A DNA stretch of 64,000 nt from CAVPEV01 sp963703555 (GCA_963703555.1 CAVPEV010000047.1:62001-126000); one strand, 5' to 3'. Counted from the first letter of the stretch, positions 24,987 to 33,896 are shown. The notes: a model not told the origin generated them from the sequence alone. Numbers and translations: made by a program.

Positions 24987-26060
24987 GTGGCCACCCCCCT
25001 GGACGACCTGCTGCGGTCGACGCTGGCTGCGGTGGCTCCAGGGCAGGAGCTCCGTGACGGCCTCGAGCGGATCCTCCGTGGGCGGACCGGGGGCCTGGTC
25101 GTCCTCGGGTACGACGAGACGGTGGAGTCGATGTGCTCCGGCGGCTTCGTGCTCGACGTGCCATTCTCCGCCACCCGCCTGCGCGAGCTGGCAAAGATGG
25201 ACGGCGCCATCGTGGTTGATCGGGACGTGACGCGGATCCTGCGTGCGGCGGTCCAGCTGCTGCCCGACCCGTCGATCGAGACGGCCGAGTCGGGCACCCG
25301 GCACCGGACCGCCGAGCGGGTCGCCAAGCAGACCGGTTTCCCGGTGATCTCGGTGTCTGCGTCCATGCGCATCGTGGCGCTGTACGTGGGCAACGTCCGG
25401 CACGTGCTCGAGGGGTCCGACACGATCCTGTCGCGCGCGAACCAGGCTCTGGCCACGCTGGAGCGGTATAAGGCCCGGCTGGACGAGGTCAGCGGCACGC
25501 TGTCCGCGCTGGAGATCGAGGATCTGGTCACCGTGCGGGACGTCGCCACGGTGCTGCAACGGCTGGAGATGCTCCGCCGGATCTCCGAGGAGATCGACGG
25601 GTATGTCGTCGAGCTCGGCACGGACGGTCGGCTCATGTCCTTGCAGCTCGACGAGCTCACCGGCGGCGTCGCGGCCGACCGGGTGCTGGTCATCCGCGAC
25701 TACGTCGACCCGACGCGGGGGCTGAACCCGGCCGAGGTCGACGCAGCACTCGCCCGCCTCGACGACAACGGCCTGCTGGACCTCTCCGGGATCGCCCACG
25801 AACTCGGCCTGCCGGCCGGGCCCGACGCGCTGGACTCGGCGGCCGGTCCGCGCGGCTACCGGCTGCTGTCCAAGGTGCCGCGCCTGCCGGGCCCCGTCAT
25901 CGACCGGCTCGTTGGCCACTTCGGTGGCCTGCAGAAGCTGCTTGCCGCTGGCGTCGAGGACCTCATGGCGGTCGACGGCGTGGGCGAGCAGCGCGCCCGG
26001 GCGATCCGCGAGGGCCTGTCCCGGCTCGCCGAGTCGAGCATCCTCGAACGGTACGTGTGA
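24987..26060 (+). CDS. disA: DNA-integrity-scanning diadenylate cyclase
   Basis: 357 residues from a GTG. It makes cyclic di-AMP from two ATP and slows when bound to branched DNA. The N-terminal DAC domain has the catalytic DGA (KMDGAIVVD near residue 73) and RHRTAER near 107. A helical middle domain follows (about 150-300). The C-terminal helix-hairpin-helix domain, which binds Holliday junctions, is seen in GGLQKLLAAGVEDLMAVDGVG near 315-335. All parts are intact and the length is normal. It sits 9 bp behind radA, and RadA is known to interact with DisA in other bacteria. Confidence 0.96.
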   Translation: MATPLDDLLRSTLAAVAPGQELRDGLERILRGRTGGLVVLGYDETVESMCSGGFVLDVPFSATRLRELAKMDGAIVVDRDVTRILRAAVQLLPDPSIETAESGTRHRTAERVAKQTGFPVISVSASMRIVALYVGNVRHVLEGSDTILSRANQALATLERYKARLDEVSGTLSALEIEDLVTVRDVATVLQRLEMLRRISEEIDGYVVELGTDGRLMSLQLDELTGGVAADRVLVIRDYVDPTRGLNPAEVDAALARLDDNGLLDLSGIAHELGLPAGPDALDSAAGPRGYRLLSKVPRLPGPVIDRLVGHFGGLQKLLAAGVEDLMAVDGVGEQRARAIREGLSRLAESSILERYV

Positions 26061-26088
26061 CCACCGGCCGGCCGGTCCGGTGACCTGT

Positions 26089-26142
26089 CCGCCGGTCGGC
26101 CGAGCACGACCGTGGGCCTGACCGCCGGTCAGCCGAGCACGA
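26089..26142. repeat. 21-bp imperfect direct repeat across a gene end
   Basis: CCGCCGGTCRGCCGAGCACG plus A occurs at 26089-26109 and 26122-26142 (33-bp period, one mismatch). The right copy contains the stop codon and last codons (VFVLG) of the minus-strand anchored protein gene. Confidence 0.75.
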
Positions 26143-26725
26143 ACACGGCCGGCTGCGCCGAGACACCACCCAAGGTCAGTTGTGCGCTGTAGGTGCCCGA
26201 CCGGGCGGCCGGCCGGTCGCCGGTGCAGCCCGGCACCGACCGCACCCGAGTCCACTGGACCTGACGGGTGTCCGCCTGACCGGCATCCAGGAGCAACCGG
26301 ATGCTCTGGGTGTCGGCACCGGCGCAGTCCCGGGACGACCAGATCCGGTCCGTCCCGGACGTGATGACGATCTCCCGCTGGGCGTCACCGACGTCCACCA
26401 GGCAGGCCACGTCCGCAGTGTTCGTCACGGTGACGGTGAGCACCGGCTCCGCACCGCCGCTGTAGGAGGCGGCGTCGGGCTGCAGCGCGAGCGCCAGCGC
26501 CGTGCACGGCTGCGGGCCCACGGGCGTCGTCGGCGAGGGCGTCGTCGGCGCCGACAAGGCCTCGGCGACGGGCTGCGTCGCCGGTCCCGTCCCCTGGTCG
26601 TCGCTGCCACGCATCCCCCACCACACCACGATCAGCACGAGCAGGAACGGAACCCCCAGCACGAGCGCTCGACGGCGCCAGTACACAGACGCGGGAAGCG
26701 GACCTCTGGGACGCACGACGTCCAT
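26129..26725 (-). CDS. Membrane-anchored hypothetical protein with beta-sandwich outer domain
   Basis: 198 residues, ATG 26725 behind GGGGAGGTGAC. A short basic cytosolic N-terminus (MDVVRPRGPLP) is followed by one transmembrane helix (ALVLGVPFLLVLIVVWWG) near 20-37 and a Ser/Thr/Pro linker. The outer domain reads as an immunoglobulin-like sandwich: PVLTVTVTNTADVACLVDVG, then ITSGTDRIWSSRDC and VPGCTGDRPAARSGTYSAQL. Three or four Cys probably form disulfides. I do not recognise a named family, though similar anchored proteins of unknown role are common in actinobacteria. It is convergent with disA and divergent from mutY. Confidence 0.76.
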   Translation of the reverse strand: MDVVRPRGPLPASVYWRRRALVLGVPFLLVLIVVWWGMRGSDDQGTGPATQPVAEALSAPTTPSPTTPVGPQPCTALALALQPDAASYSGGAEPVLTVTVTNTADVACLVDVGDAQREIVITSGTDRIWSSRDCAGADTQSIRLLLDAGQADTRQVQWTRVRSVPGCTGDRPAARSGTYSAQLTLGGVSAQPAVFVLG

Positions 26726-26809
26726 GTCACCTCCCCGGCAGACCGCGATCCAGGCTACCGGCGACCTCCGGCGCGACGAGCAGACGCGCCGCTGCGCCAG
26801 GATGGGTCG

Positions 26810-28087
26810 ATGCGTCCCGCGCCAACCGCCCCGCCGCCGGGGGCGGAGCGATCCGCAGCCGGTCCACCGCGCCCCCCCGGCACGGGACGGCCGGCGGCCC
26901 ACCCACCGAGCGGGCCCGACCCGGCGGCGGTCCGCGCAGCCACGCTCGCCTGGTTCGCCACGTACGGTCGCGACCTGCCCTGGCGGCGACCGGAGCGCAC
27001 GCCGTGGGGCGTGCTGGTCAGCGAGGTCATGCTGCAGCAGACCCCGGTGGCGCGGGTCGAGCCCGCATGGCGGGCTTGGATGGCGCGCTGGCCGAGACCG
27101 AGCGACCTCGCCTCGGCCCCGACCGACGACGTGCTCCGCGCCTGGGACCGCCTCGGCTACCCGCGACGGGCTCTGCGGCTCGCCGCCTGCGCCTGGGCGA
27201 TCGTCGAGCGGCACGACGGCGAGGTGCCCGACGGCTCGACCGAGCTGCTCGCGCTGCCCGGCATCGGCACGTACACCGCCGCGGCGGTCCGTGCCTTCGC
27301 TTTCGGTCGGCGCTCCGTGGTGGTGGACACCAACGTGCGCCGCGTGCTGGCCCGGCTGGTGGGCGGCCAGGCGTTGCCCGCGCCCACGCCGACGGTGACG
27401 GAGCTGCGCGGGGCGGCGGCCCTCGTCCCCGACGACGACGCCGAGGCGGCCGCCTGGGCGGCCGCCTCCATGGAGCTCGGCGCGCTGGTGTGCACGGCCC
27501 GGGCCCCGCGCTGCGGACAGTGCCCGGTGTCCGAGCTGTGCCGCTGGCGGGCCGCCGGCCACCCGCCGGGCGCGCACGCCGCCCGGCGACGCACCCAGCC
27601 GTGGGCCGGCACGGACCGGCAGGTGCGCGGCCAGGTGATGGCGGTGCTGCGCACGGCCACCGCGGACGTGCCCCGATCCACGCTCGGCGCCCTGCCCGTC
27701 GCCGGTCCGCAGCTCGTGCGCTGCCTCGCCGGGCTCGTCTCGGACGGCCTGGTGCAGGAGGCCGACGGGTCCACCGAGCCGGCCTACCGGCTGCCGAGGG
27801 GGCCCGCGGTGCCCACTGCGCCAGGGCTCGGGCTCGAGCTCGGAACTCTCACCGACCCGGCAGCGGGTCTCTCACCGACCCGGCAGCGGAAGCTCGCACA
27901 GCATTCGGGTGTTCCCCAGGGTGTTCGGCTTGACCCTGGCCAGCTCGAGGAACTCCGCGACACCGTCGTCGTGGGACCTCAACAGCTCGGCGTAGACGTC
28001 GGGCGTCACGGCCGCGCTCTCGAGGGGAGCGAAGCCGTGGGCGGCGAAGAAGTCCACCTCGAAGGTCAGGCAGAACACCCGGCGTAG
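26810..28087 (+). CDS. mutY: Adenine DNA glycosylase, C-terminus altered by a tandem duplication
   Basis: It removes A mispaired with 8-oxoguanine. After a Pro-rich N-terminus the glycosylase core has SEVMLQQTPVARV (catalytic Glu) near 72, HhH motif LPGIGTYTAAAV near 150, VVVDTNVRRVL (catalytic Asp) near 172, and a 4Fe-4S site CTARAPRCGQCPVSELC near 228. The family core ends near residue 325. From there a 23-bp tandem duplication (27846-27889) shifts the frame, so translation runs to 28087, 216 bp into the argA gene on the other strand. Without one copy the frame would end at 27931-27933. No NUDIX-type 8-oxoG recognition domain is obvious. ATG 26810 is the likely start. Confidence 0.88.
   Translation: MRPAPTAPPPGAERSAAGPPRPPGTGRPAAHPPSGPDPAAVRAATLAWFATYGRDLPWRRPERTPWGVLVSEVMLQQTPVARVEPAWRAWMARWPRPSDLASAPTDDVLRAWDRLGYPRRALRLAACAWAIVERHDGEVPDGSTELLALPGIGTYTAAAVRAFAFGRRSVVVDTNVRRVLARLVGGQALPAPTPTVTELRGAAALVPDDDAEAAAWAAASMELGALVCTARAPRCGQCPVSELCRWRAAGHPPGAHAARRRTQPWAGTDRQVRGQVMAVLRTATADVPRSTLGALPVAGPQLVRCLAGLVSDGLVQEADGSTEPAYRLPRGPAVPTAPGLGLELGTLTDPAAGLSPTRQRKLAQHSGVPQGVRLDPGQLEELRDTVVVGPQQLGVDVGRHGRALEGSEAVGGEEVHLEGQAEHPA
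27846..27889. repeat. 23-bp tandem duplication at the mutY/argA junction
   Basis: CTCTCACCGACCCGGCAGCG plus G repeats at 27846-27868 and 27869-27889. Each copy holds the minus-strand sequence LPGR-stop that ends argA. The extra 23 bp change the mutY frame. Confidence 0.9.
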
Positions 28088-28393
28088 CCCGAGCTGCTCG
28101 GCGCGCTCCAGCAGCGCGGTGAGCAGGGCGTGCCCAACCCCCTGACCCCGCCATGCGGGGTCCACGGCGAGGGTGCGGACCTCGGCGAGGTCCAACCACA
28201 GCACATGCAGCGCGCCGCAGCCGACCACCTGCCCGTCGTGCTCGGCGACGATGAACTCCTGGACCGCCTCGTAGTAACCGACCCACTCCTTGTCCAGGAG
28301 GATTCGCGCCGAGGCATAGGGCTGCACGATCGCCCGAACCGCCGGCACGTCGGCGGGCACGGCGGACCGGATCCGCACGTCGGCCGGCCTCAT
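27872..28393 (-). CDS. argA: Amino-acid N-acetyltransferase, ArgA-like (N-acetylglutamate synthase)
   Basis: 173 residues, the length of the short actinobacterial ArgA type (Mycobacterium Rv2747-like). The GNAT fold contains the acetyl-CoA loop DPAWRGQGVGHALL near 86-99, VRTLAV before it, and FFAAHGFAPLE near 125. The C-terminal VKPNTLGNTRML is characteristic of this subfamily. It would make N-acetylglutamate, the first arginine biosynthesis step. No other arg gene is in the window. The ATG (28393) lies in a 29-bp triple repeat and the stop in a 23-bp repeat, so both ends were remodelled. It is antisense to the extended mutY tail. Confidence 0.88.
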   Translation of the reverse strand: MRPADVRIRSAVPADVPAVRAIVQPYASARILLDKEWVGYYEAVQEFIVAEHDGQVVGCGALHVLWLDLAEVRTLAVDPAWRGQGVGHALLTALLERAEQLGLRRVFCLTFEVDFFAAHGFAPLESAAVTPDVYAELLRSHDDGVAEFLELARVKPNTLGNTRMLCELPLPGR

Positions 28394-28469
28394 CGGACCG
28401 CCGTCCCGACCGCCGGCCTCATCGGACCGCCGTCCCGACCGCCGGCCTCATCGGACCGCCGTCCCGACC
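28383..28469. repeat. Three perfect tandem copies of a 29-bp unit
   Basis: The unit starting GCCGGCCTCATCGGACCGCC fills 28383-28411, 28412-28440 and 28441-28469 without mismatch. On the minus strand each copy reads the end of the SorC regulator (TAVR-stop), and each carries a CAT that is an ATG for argA. The repeat thus joins one gene's stop to the next gene's start. Confidence 0.95.
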
Positions 28470-29455
28470 GCGGACGGACGACCCCGGACCACTGCGGGCC
28501 GCGCCCCGGTGCTGCGCATCAGCGCCGCCGCCGTGATCTCGTCGATGACCAGGTCCGTCACGACACCAGCGTGCAGCGCAGCCAGCAGGGGTGCCACCTT
28601 GTTGTCGCCGGCCACCACGCACACCCGTCGCGGGATGCGCTGCAGCTCCGCCGGCGTCGGGCCGGTGGCGCGGTCGTTGAGCGGCACGTCCTGCCAGGAC
28701 CCGCCGGCGCGCAGGAACACCGTGCAGACGTCGCCCACCACACCCTCGCGGCGGAGCACCGCCACGTCCTCGTCGTCCAGGTAGCCGGCCGAGTAGACGT
28801 GCGAGGGCACCGGTCCGGCGACCGCCCCCACGGAGAACACCGCGACGTCGCAGCGGGCCTGCACGTCGAGCACTCGACGGATGGAGCGTTCCCGCCACAT
28901 GGCCCGCTTGGTCTCCGGGTAGTCGAAGAAGGCCGGCACCGGGAAGTGGTGCACCGCCGCACCGAACGCCTGACCGAACCCGGAGATCAGGTCCGAGGCG
29001 TACTCGATGCCGGACGTCCGCGGGCTCGCGGCTCCGTTCAGCTGGACGACGGCGGCACCGCGGGTCGGCTTGGGCTGCAGGTGCCGCCCGACCGCGGCGA
29101 GCGTGGTCCCCCAGGCCAACCCGAGCACCATGTCCGAGTCGAACCAGGACGTCAGCAGGTGGGCCGTCGTCATGGCGACCTGGTCGAGCCGCTCGACGTG
29201 CGTGGCCGGGTCGGGGACGGGCACGACGTAGGTCACGATCCCGAACCGGGACGTGATGGACCGTCCGAGCCCGGGCGCGCGGGTGTTCGACGGACGCAGC
29301 GTGATCTCGACCAGACCCGTCTGCCGCGCCCGCTTCAGCAGCCGGGACACGGTGGAGCGCGAGGTGCCCAGCTGGCGGGCGATGACATCCATCTTGATGT
29401 CCTGCAGGTAGTACATCGACGCTGCTCGGAGGACGTCCTCCTCGCGCTCGGGCAT
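28448..29455 (-). CDS. SorC-family sugar-binding transcriptional regulator
   Basis: 335 residues. The N-terminal helix-turn-helix (about 8-50: YYLQDIKMDVIARQLGTSRS, then TVSRLLKRAR) is followed by the SorC sugar-binding domain (about 60-325). That domain includes GLAWGTTLAAVG near 112-123 (phosphosugar-binding GxGxT type), VVQLNGAA near 136 and a conserved GDNK near 283. The family responds to phosphorylated sugars or glycerol metabolites. It is divergent from glpD with 138 bp between, so I infer it controls glpDFK. ATG 29455 is preceded by GGAGGAGG. A palindrome TGCACGTTCGTGCA lies 24 bp upstream of the start. The last residues fall in the triple 29-bp repeat. Confidence 0.88.
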   Translation of the reverse strand: MPEREEDVLRAASMYYLQDIKMDVIARQLGTSRSTVSRLLKRARQTGLVEITLRPSNTRAPGLGRSITSRFGIVTYVVPVPDPATHVERLDQVAMTTAHLLTSWFDSDMVLGLAWGTTLAAVGRHLQPKPTRGAAVVQLNGAASPRTSGIEYASDLISGFGQAFGAAVHHFPVPAFFDYPETKRAMWRERSIRRVLDVQARCDVAVFSVGAVAGPVPSHVYSAGYLDDEDVAVLRREGVVGDVCTVFLRAGGSWQDVPLNDRATGPTPAELQRIPRRVCVVAGDNKVAPLLAALHAGVVTDLVIDEITAAALMRSTGARPAVVRGRPSAVGTAVR

Positions 29456-29593
29456 CAGGTACCTCCTCCATGGCCACGTGCACGTTCGTGCAGCGTAGTT
29501 GCGCATCGGTTGCACATGCGCCGACCATGACGCGACGTGTGCCGAGCGGCCGGACCGGCCGCTCGCACTGCTGCCAGGAGGACGGGGAACGGC
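29456..29593. promoter_or_regulatory. Divergent regulator/glpD control region with palindromic operators
   Basis: It contains the palindrome TGCACG-TT-CGTGCA at 29479-29492 and a second inverted repeat GCGCAT/ATGCGC (29501-29506, 29516-29521). On the minus strand a TACGCT box (29497-29492) abuts the first palindrome, so a regulator bound there would cover its own promoter. AGGAGGA near 29577 is the glpD ribosome binding site. Confidence 0.5.
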
Positions 29594-31390
29594 ATGAGGA
29601 CCGCGGCACTGACGCCACGACTGCGCACGGAGGCACTGGAGGCCCTGAGGGCCAGCACCACCGAGGAGCTCGACGTCCTCGTGGTCGGCGGAGGTGTCAC
29701 CGGAGCGGGGATCGCCCTGGACTCCATCACCCGGGGGCTCAGCACCGCGGTCATCGAGGCCCAGGACTGGGCGAGCGGGACGTCGAGCCGGTCCAGCAAG
29801 CTGGTGCACGGCGGCCTGCGCTACCTGCAGATGCTGGACTTCCACCTGGTGCGCGAGGCGCTCACCGAGCGGGACCTGCTCATCCAGCACATCGCGCCGC
29901 ACCTGGTCAAGCCGGTGAGCTTCCTGTACCCGCTCGAGCACCGGGTCTGGGAGCGCGCGTACGTCGGCGCCGGGGTCGCCCTGTACGACACGCTGGCGAC
30001 CGTCAACGGCACGAAGCGGGCCCTGCCGATCCACCGCCATCTCACGCGTACCGGCATGGAGAAGGCCTTCCCAGACCTTCGCCACGACGCTGCGATCGGC
30101 GCCGTCCAGTACTGGGACGGCAGCGTCGACGATGCCCGACTGGTGTCCACCCTGATCCGCACCGCCGCCTCCTACGGCGCGCACGCCGCGTCCCGGACCG
30201 AGGTGGACCGCCTGCTCACTACCAGCGGCGGCGCCGTCACCGGAGCGGAGCTCGTCGACCTGGAGACCGGGGAGCGCTTCGACGTCCGCGCCCGGCACGT
30301 CATCAACGCCACCGGGGTGTGGACCGAGCAGACCGAGGCACTCGCCGGCACGGAGGGCGGCCTGCGCGTGCTGGCCAGCAAGGGTGTGCACATCGTCGTG
30401 CCGCGAGCCCGGCTGGAGGGCAGCACCGGGCTCATCCTGCAGACCGAGAAGAGCGTGCTGTTCATCATCCCGTGGTCGCGCTACTGGGTGATCGGGACCA
30501 CCGACACACCGTGGCACGGCGACCTGCAGCACCCCGTCGCCACGGCGGCCGACATCGACTACGTGCTCGAGCATGCCAACACGGTGCTCTCCCGCCCGCT
30601 GACGCGCGACGACATCATCGGCACGTGGGCCGGGCTGCGGCCGCTCCTGCAGCCGGGCACCAAGCAGGGCACCAACTCGGCGAAGGTGTCCCGCGAGCAC
30701 ACCGTGGCGTCGCCTGCCCCGGGTCTCACCGTGATCGCCGGCGGCAAGCTCACCACCTACCGCGTGATGGCCGAGGACGCCGTCGACTTCGCCATCGGCT
30801 CGCGCGCGGCCAGCCTCCCGTCCATCACGCGGCGCATCCCGCTGGTCGGGGCCGAGGGGCTGGAGGCCGTGCGGCGCCAGGCACGAGCGATCGGCCGCCG
30901 CTACGGGTGGGACCACGGTCGGATGGACCACCTGTTCCACCGGTACGGCTCGCTGCTCGGCGAGCTGACCGAGCTGGTGGACGCCGACCCGAGGCTGGGC
31001 GCACCGCTGCCCCAGGCGCCCGCCTACATCGGCGCGGAGATCGTCTACGCCGCCACCCACGAAGGCGCCCTGCACCTCGACGACGTCCTCATGCACCGCA
31101 CCCGGCTCAACTACGAGCAGGCCGACAAGGGGGCCGGCGCGCTGGAGCACATCGCCGACCTGCTCGCCCCCGTCCTCGGGTGGGACGCCGAGCAGCGCGC
31201 CGCCGAGATCGATGCCTACCGGCAGCGGATCCGCGCCGAGGAGGCCGCCGCCCGCGAGGAGGACGACGAGTCGGCGCTGCGCGCGCGGCTGCAGGCCAAG
31301 GACATCGTCCCCGTCCTGCCGCTGGCGGACGGCTCCGGGACCGGTTCGCTGGTGGGCAGCGCCGGCGGCTCCGGACCCGCCGGCAGCTGA
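29594..31390 (+). CDS. glpD: Glycerol-3-phosphate dehydrogenase (FAD, aerobic)
   Basis: 598 residues. It oxidises glycerol-3-phosphate to dihydroxyacetone phosphate at the membrane and passes electrons to quinone. The FAD dinucleotide fold LVVGGGVTGAGIALD is near 30-44. The GlpD signature GTSSRSSKLVHGGLRYL is near 64-80, ATGVWTEQTE is near 238, and IAGGKLTTYR is near 380. A C-terminal helical domain and a variable Gly/Ser-rich tail complete it. First gene of the glpD-glpF-glpK set and divergent from the SorC regulator. AGGAGGA lies upstream. The 177-bp gap before glpF holds small hairpins that could tune read-through. Confidence 0.96.
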   Translation: MRTAALTPRLRTEALEALRASTTEELDVLVVGGGVTGAGIALDSITRGLSTAVIEAQDWASGTSSRSSKLVHGGLRYLQMLDFHLVREALTERDLLIQHIAPHLVKPVSFLYPLEHRVWERAYVGAGVALYDTLATVNGTKRALPIHRHLTRTGMEKAFPDLRHDAAIGAVQYWDGSVDDARLVSTLIRTAASYGAHAASRTEVDRLLTTSGGAVTGAELVDLETGERFDVRARHVINATGVWTEQTEALAGTEGGLRVLASKGVHIVVPRARLEGSTGLILQTEKSVLFIIPWSRYWVIGTTDTPWHGDLQHPVATAADIDYVLEHANTVLSRPLTRDDIIGTWAGLRPLLQPGTKQGTNSAKVSREHTVASPAPGLTVIAGGKLTTYRVMAEDAVDFAIGSRAASLPSITRRIPLVGAEGLEAVRRQARAIGRRYGWDHGRMDHLFHRYGSLLGELTELVDADPRLGAPLPQAPAYIGAEIVYAATHEGALHLDDVLMHRTRLNYEQADKGAGALEHIADLLAPVLGWDAEQRAAEIDAYRQRIRAEEAAAREEDDESALRARLQAKDIVPVLPLADGSGTGSLVGSAGGSGPAGS

Positions 31391-31567
31391 CCGAGCACCG
31401 CCCCTCGCCCCGCGGCCTGGGCCGCTCGCGCTGCGATCCGCCCAGGCCCTCAGACCCTCCGGGCCCTGCGACCACCACGGCCGTCAGGCCCGGGGCCCAC
31501 AGACCCCCCGGGCTGCCAGACCCCCGCCCGGGGTGCACGTGACAACGACGTCCTAGAGAGGTCACAG

Positions 31568-32311
31568 ATGGAAACCATCTCCATCGGACAGGTCTTCATG
31601 TCCGAGTTCCTCGGCACCGCCGTCCTGCTCCTGCTCGGAGCCGGTGTCGTCGCCAACGCGATCCTGCCCCGCACCAAGGGCTTCGGCGGCGGCTGGCTGC
31701 TCATCAACGTCGGGTGGGCCTTCGCGGTGTACGCGGGCGTCTACGTGGCGTACCGGTCCGGTGCACACATCAACCCTGCCGTGACGCTCGGCGTCTGGGC
31801 CTCCGGGGCGAGCGAGTTCGCCCCCGGCGTCCCCGTCACGGCCGCCAATGGCATCGTCTACATCGTCGCCCAGGTGGCCGGCGCCGCAGTCGGCGCCGCT
31901 CTGGCCTACCTGACCTACAAGAAGCACTTCGACCAGGACGCGCAGCCGGCCGTCAAGCTCGCCGTCTTCTCCACCGCACCGGAGCTGCGCTCCTACACGT
32001 GGAACTTCGTCACCGAGCTCATCGCGACCTTCGTCCTGGTGTTCTGGGTCCTGGTCAGCGGCAAGACCCCCAGCGGGGTCGGTCCGCTCGGGGTCTCTCT
32101 GATCGTGCTCGGCATCGGCGCCAGCCTCGGTGGCCCCACGGGCTACGCCATCAACCCGGCCCGTGACCTCGGGCCGCGCATCGCGCACGCCCTGCTGCCG
32201 ATCCGCGGCAAGGGCGGCTCGGACTGGGGGTACTCCTGGGTTCCCGTCGCAGGCCCCGCGGTCGGCGGCATCCTCGCCGGCCTGCTCGCCCCGGCCTTCG
32301 GCCTCATCTGA
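31568..32311 (+). CDS. glpF: Glycerol uptake facilitator (aquaglyceroporin)
   Basis: 247 residues with six transmembrane helices and two half-helices. Both NPA boxes are present: GAHINPAVTLG near 66 and YAINPARDLGPR near 195. The Asp after the second NPAR marks glycerol facilitators rather than strict water channels. It lets glycerol diffuse into the cell for the kinase encoded 33 bp downstream. The ATG follows GAGAGGTCACAG. Clearly co-transcribed with glpK. An insertion between the half-sites (YKKHFDQDAQPAVKLAVF) is typical of actinobacterial GlpF. Confidence 0.96.
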   Translation: METISIGQVFMSEFLGTAVLLLLGAGVVANAILPRTKGFGGGWLLINVGWAFAVYAGVYVAYRSGAHINPAVTLGVWASGASEFAPGVPVTAANGIVYIVAQVAGAAVGAALAYLTYKKHFDQDAQPAVKLAVFSTAPELRSYTWNFVTELIATFVLVFWVLVSGKTPSGVGPLGVSLIVLGIGASLGGPTGYAINPARDLGPRIAHALLPIRGKGGSDWGYSWVPVAGPAVGGILAGLLAPAFGLI

Positions 32312-32344
32312 GCCTGTCAACCACCTTTCACGGAAGAAGTCACC

Positions 32345-33868
32345 ATGCCGGATCAGCAGTACGTCCTGGCGATCGACCAGGGCACCACCAGCAGCCGCGC
32401 CATCCTGTTCGACCACGCCGGCACGATCGTGTCGGTCGGCCAGAAGGAGCACGCGCAGATCTTCCCCCGGGCGGGCTGGGTCGAGCACGACCCGATGGAG
32501 ATCTGGACGAACACCCGCGAGGTCGTCGGTCTTGCCCTGACCCGCGCGAACAAGACGTTCCACGACGTCGCCGCCGTGGGCATCACCAACCAGCGCGAGA
32601 CCGCGGTGGTCTGGGACCGCACCACGGGCCAGCCCGTGTACAACGCGATCGTCTGGCAGGACACCCGCACGCAGAAGATTGCCGAGGAGCTCGGCGCGCT
32701 GGGCGGTGGGGCCGACCGCTACAAGGACCGGGTCGGGTTGCCGCTGGCCACGTACTTCTCGGGTCCGAAGATCCGATGGATCCTCGACAACGTCGAGGGG
32801 GCGCGGGAGAAGGCCGAGCGCGGTCAGCTGGCGTTCGGCAACACCGATGCCTGGGTGCTGTGGAACATGACCGGAGGCGTCGACGGCGGCGTGCACGTCA
32901 CCGACGTGACGAACGCCTCGCGCACCATGCTCATGGACCTCGACTCGCTCACCTGGAACAAGGACATCGCCGCCGAGATGGGCATCCCGCTGTCCATGCT
33001 CCCGGAGATCCGGTCCTCCTCGGAGGTCTACGGGTACGGCCGCGAGGGTGGCATGGTGCCCGGCGTCCCGATCGCCGGGATCCTCGGGGACCAGCAGGCG
33101 GCCACCTTCGGCCAGGCCTGCTTCGAGGTCGGCACCGCGAAGAACACCTACGGCACGGGCAACTTCATGCTGCTCAACACCGGCACCTCCCCGGTGCCGT
33201 CGAAGAACGGCCTGCTGACCACCCTGGCGTACAAGATCGGCGATGCGCCGCAGGTGTACGCGCTGGAGGGCTCCATCGCCGTGACCGGGTCGCTGGTGCA
33301 GTGGCTGCGCGACAACCTCGGGATGTTCGCCGACTCCCCGGACGTGGAGTACCTGGCCAGCAAGGTGGAGGACAACGGTGGGGCGTACATCGTCCCGGCG
33401 TTCTCCGGCCTGTTCGCCCCCTACTGGCGTGCCGACGCCCGGGGCGCGATCGTCGGGCTGACCCGCTACGTCAACCGCAACCACCTGGCGCGGGCGGCGC
33501 TGGAGGCCACCGCGTTCCAGACCCGTGAGGTGCTGGACGCGATGAACGCCGACTCCGGCGTGAACCTCACCGAGCTCAAGGTGGACGGGGGCATGACCGC
33601 CAACAACCTGCTCATGCAGTTCCAGGCGGACATCCTGGACGTGCCGGTAGTGCGCCCGAAGGTGGCCGAGACGACGGCGCTGGGTGCCGCCTACGCCGCC
33701 GGCATCGCCGTCGGATTCTGGGACGGCGAGCAGGACGTGCGGGACAACTGGGCCGAGGACCGGCGCTGGACACCGCGGATGGAGTCCGACGAGCGGGACC
33801 GGCAGTACCGGCTGTGGAAGAAGGCCGTGACGAAGACCTTCGACTGGGTCGACGACGACGTGCGCTGA
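32345..33868 (+). CDS. glpK: Glycerol kinase
   Basis: 507 residues, the usual length. It phosphorylates glycerol with ATP and traps it in the cell. FGGY family features: N-terminal phosphate loop AIDQGTTSSRAILFD near 8-22, AVGITNQRETAVVWD near 78, substrate loop IVWQDTRT near 104, the second signature GGLFAPYWRADARG-type segment (FSGLFAPYWRADARGAIVGL) near 352, and DGGMTANNLLMQ near 410. AGAAGTCACC precedes the ATG. It closes the glycerol operon and is followed by a hairpin at 33897-33936. Product goes to GlpD, encoded upstream. Confidence 0.97.
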   Translation: MPDQQYVLAIDQGTTSSRAILFDHAGTIVSVGQKEHAQIFPRAGWVEHDPMEIWTNTREVVGLALTRANKTFHDVAAVGITNQRETAVVWDRTTGQPVYNAIVWQDTRTQKIAEELGALGGGADRYKDRVGLPLATYFSGPKIRWILDNVEGAREKAERGQLAFGNTDAWVLWNMTGGVDGGVHVTDVTNASRTMLMDLDSLTWNKDIAAEMGIPLSMLPEIRSSSEVYGYGREGGMVPGVPIAGILGDQQAATFGQACFEVGTAKNTYGTGNFMLLNTGTSPVPSKNGLLTTLAYKIGDAPQVYALEGSIAVTGSLVQWLRDNLGMFADSPDVEYLASKVEDNGGAYIVPAFSGLFAPYWRADARGAIVGLTRYVNRNHLARAALEATAFQTREVLDAMNADSGVNLTELKVDGGMTANNLLMQFQADILDVPVVRPKVAETTALGAAYAAGIAVGFWDGEQDVRDNWAEDRRWTPRMESDERDRQYRLWKKAVTKTFDWVDDDVR

Positions 33869-33896
33869 TCGCGCGCCGCAGGACCTCACGACGGCG

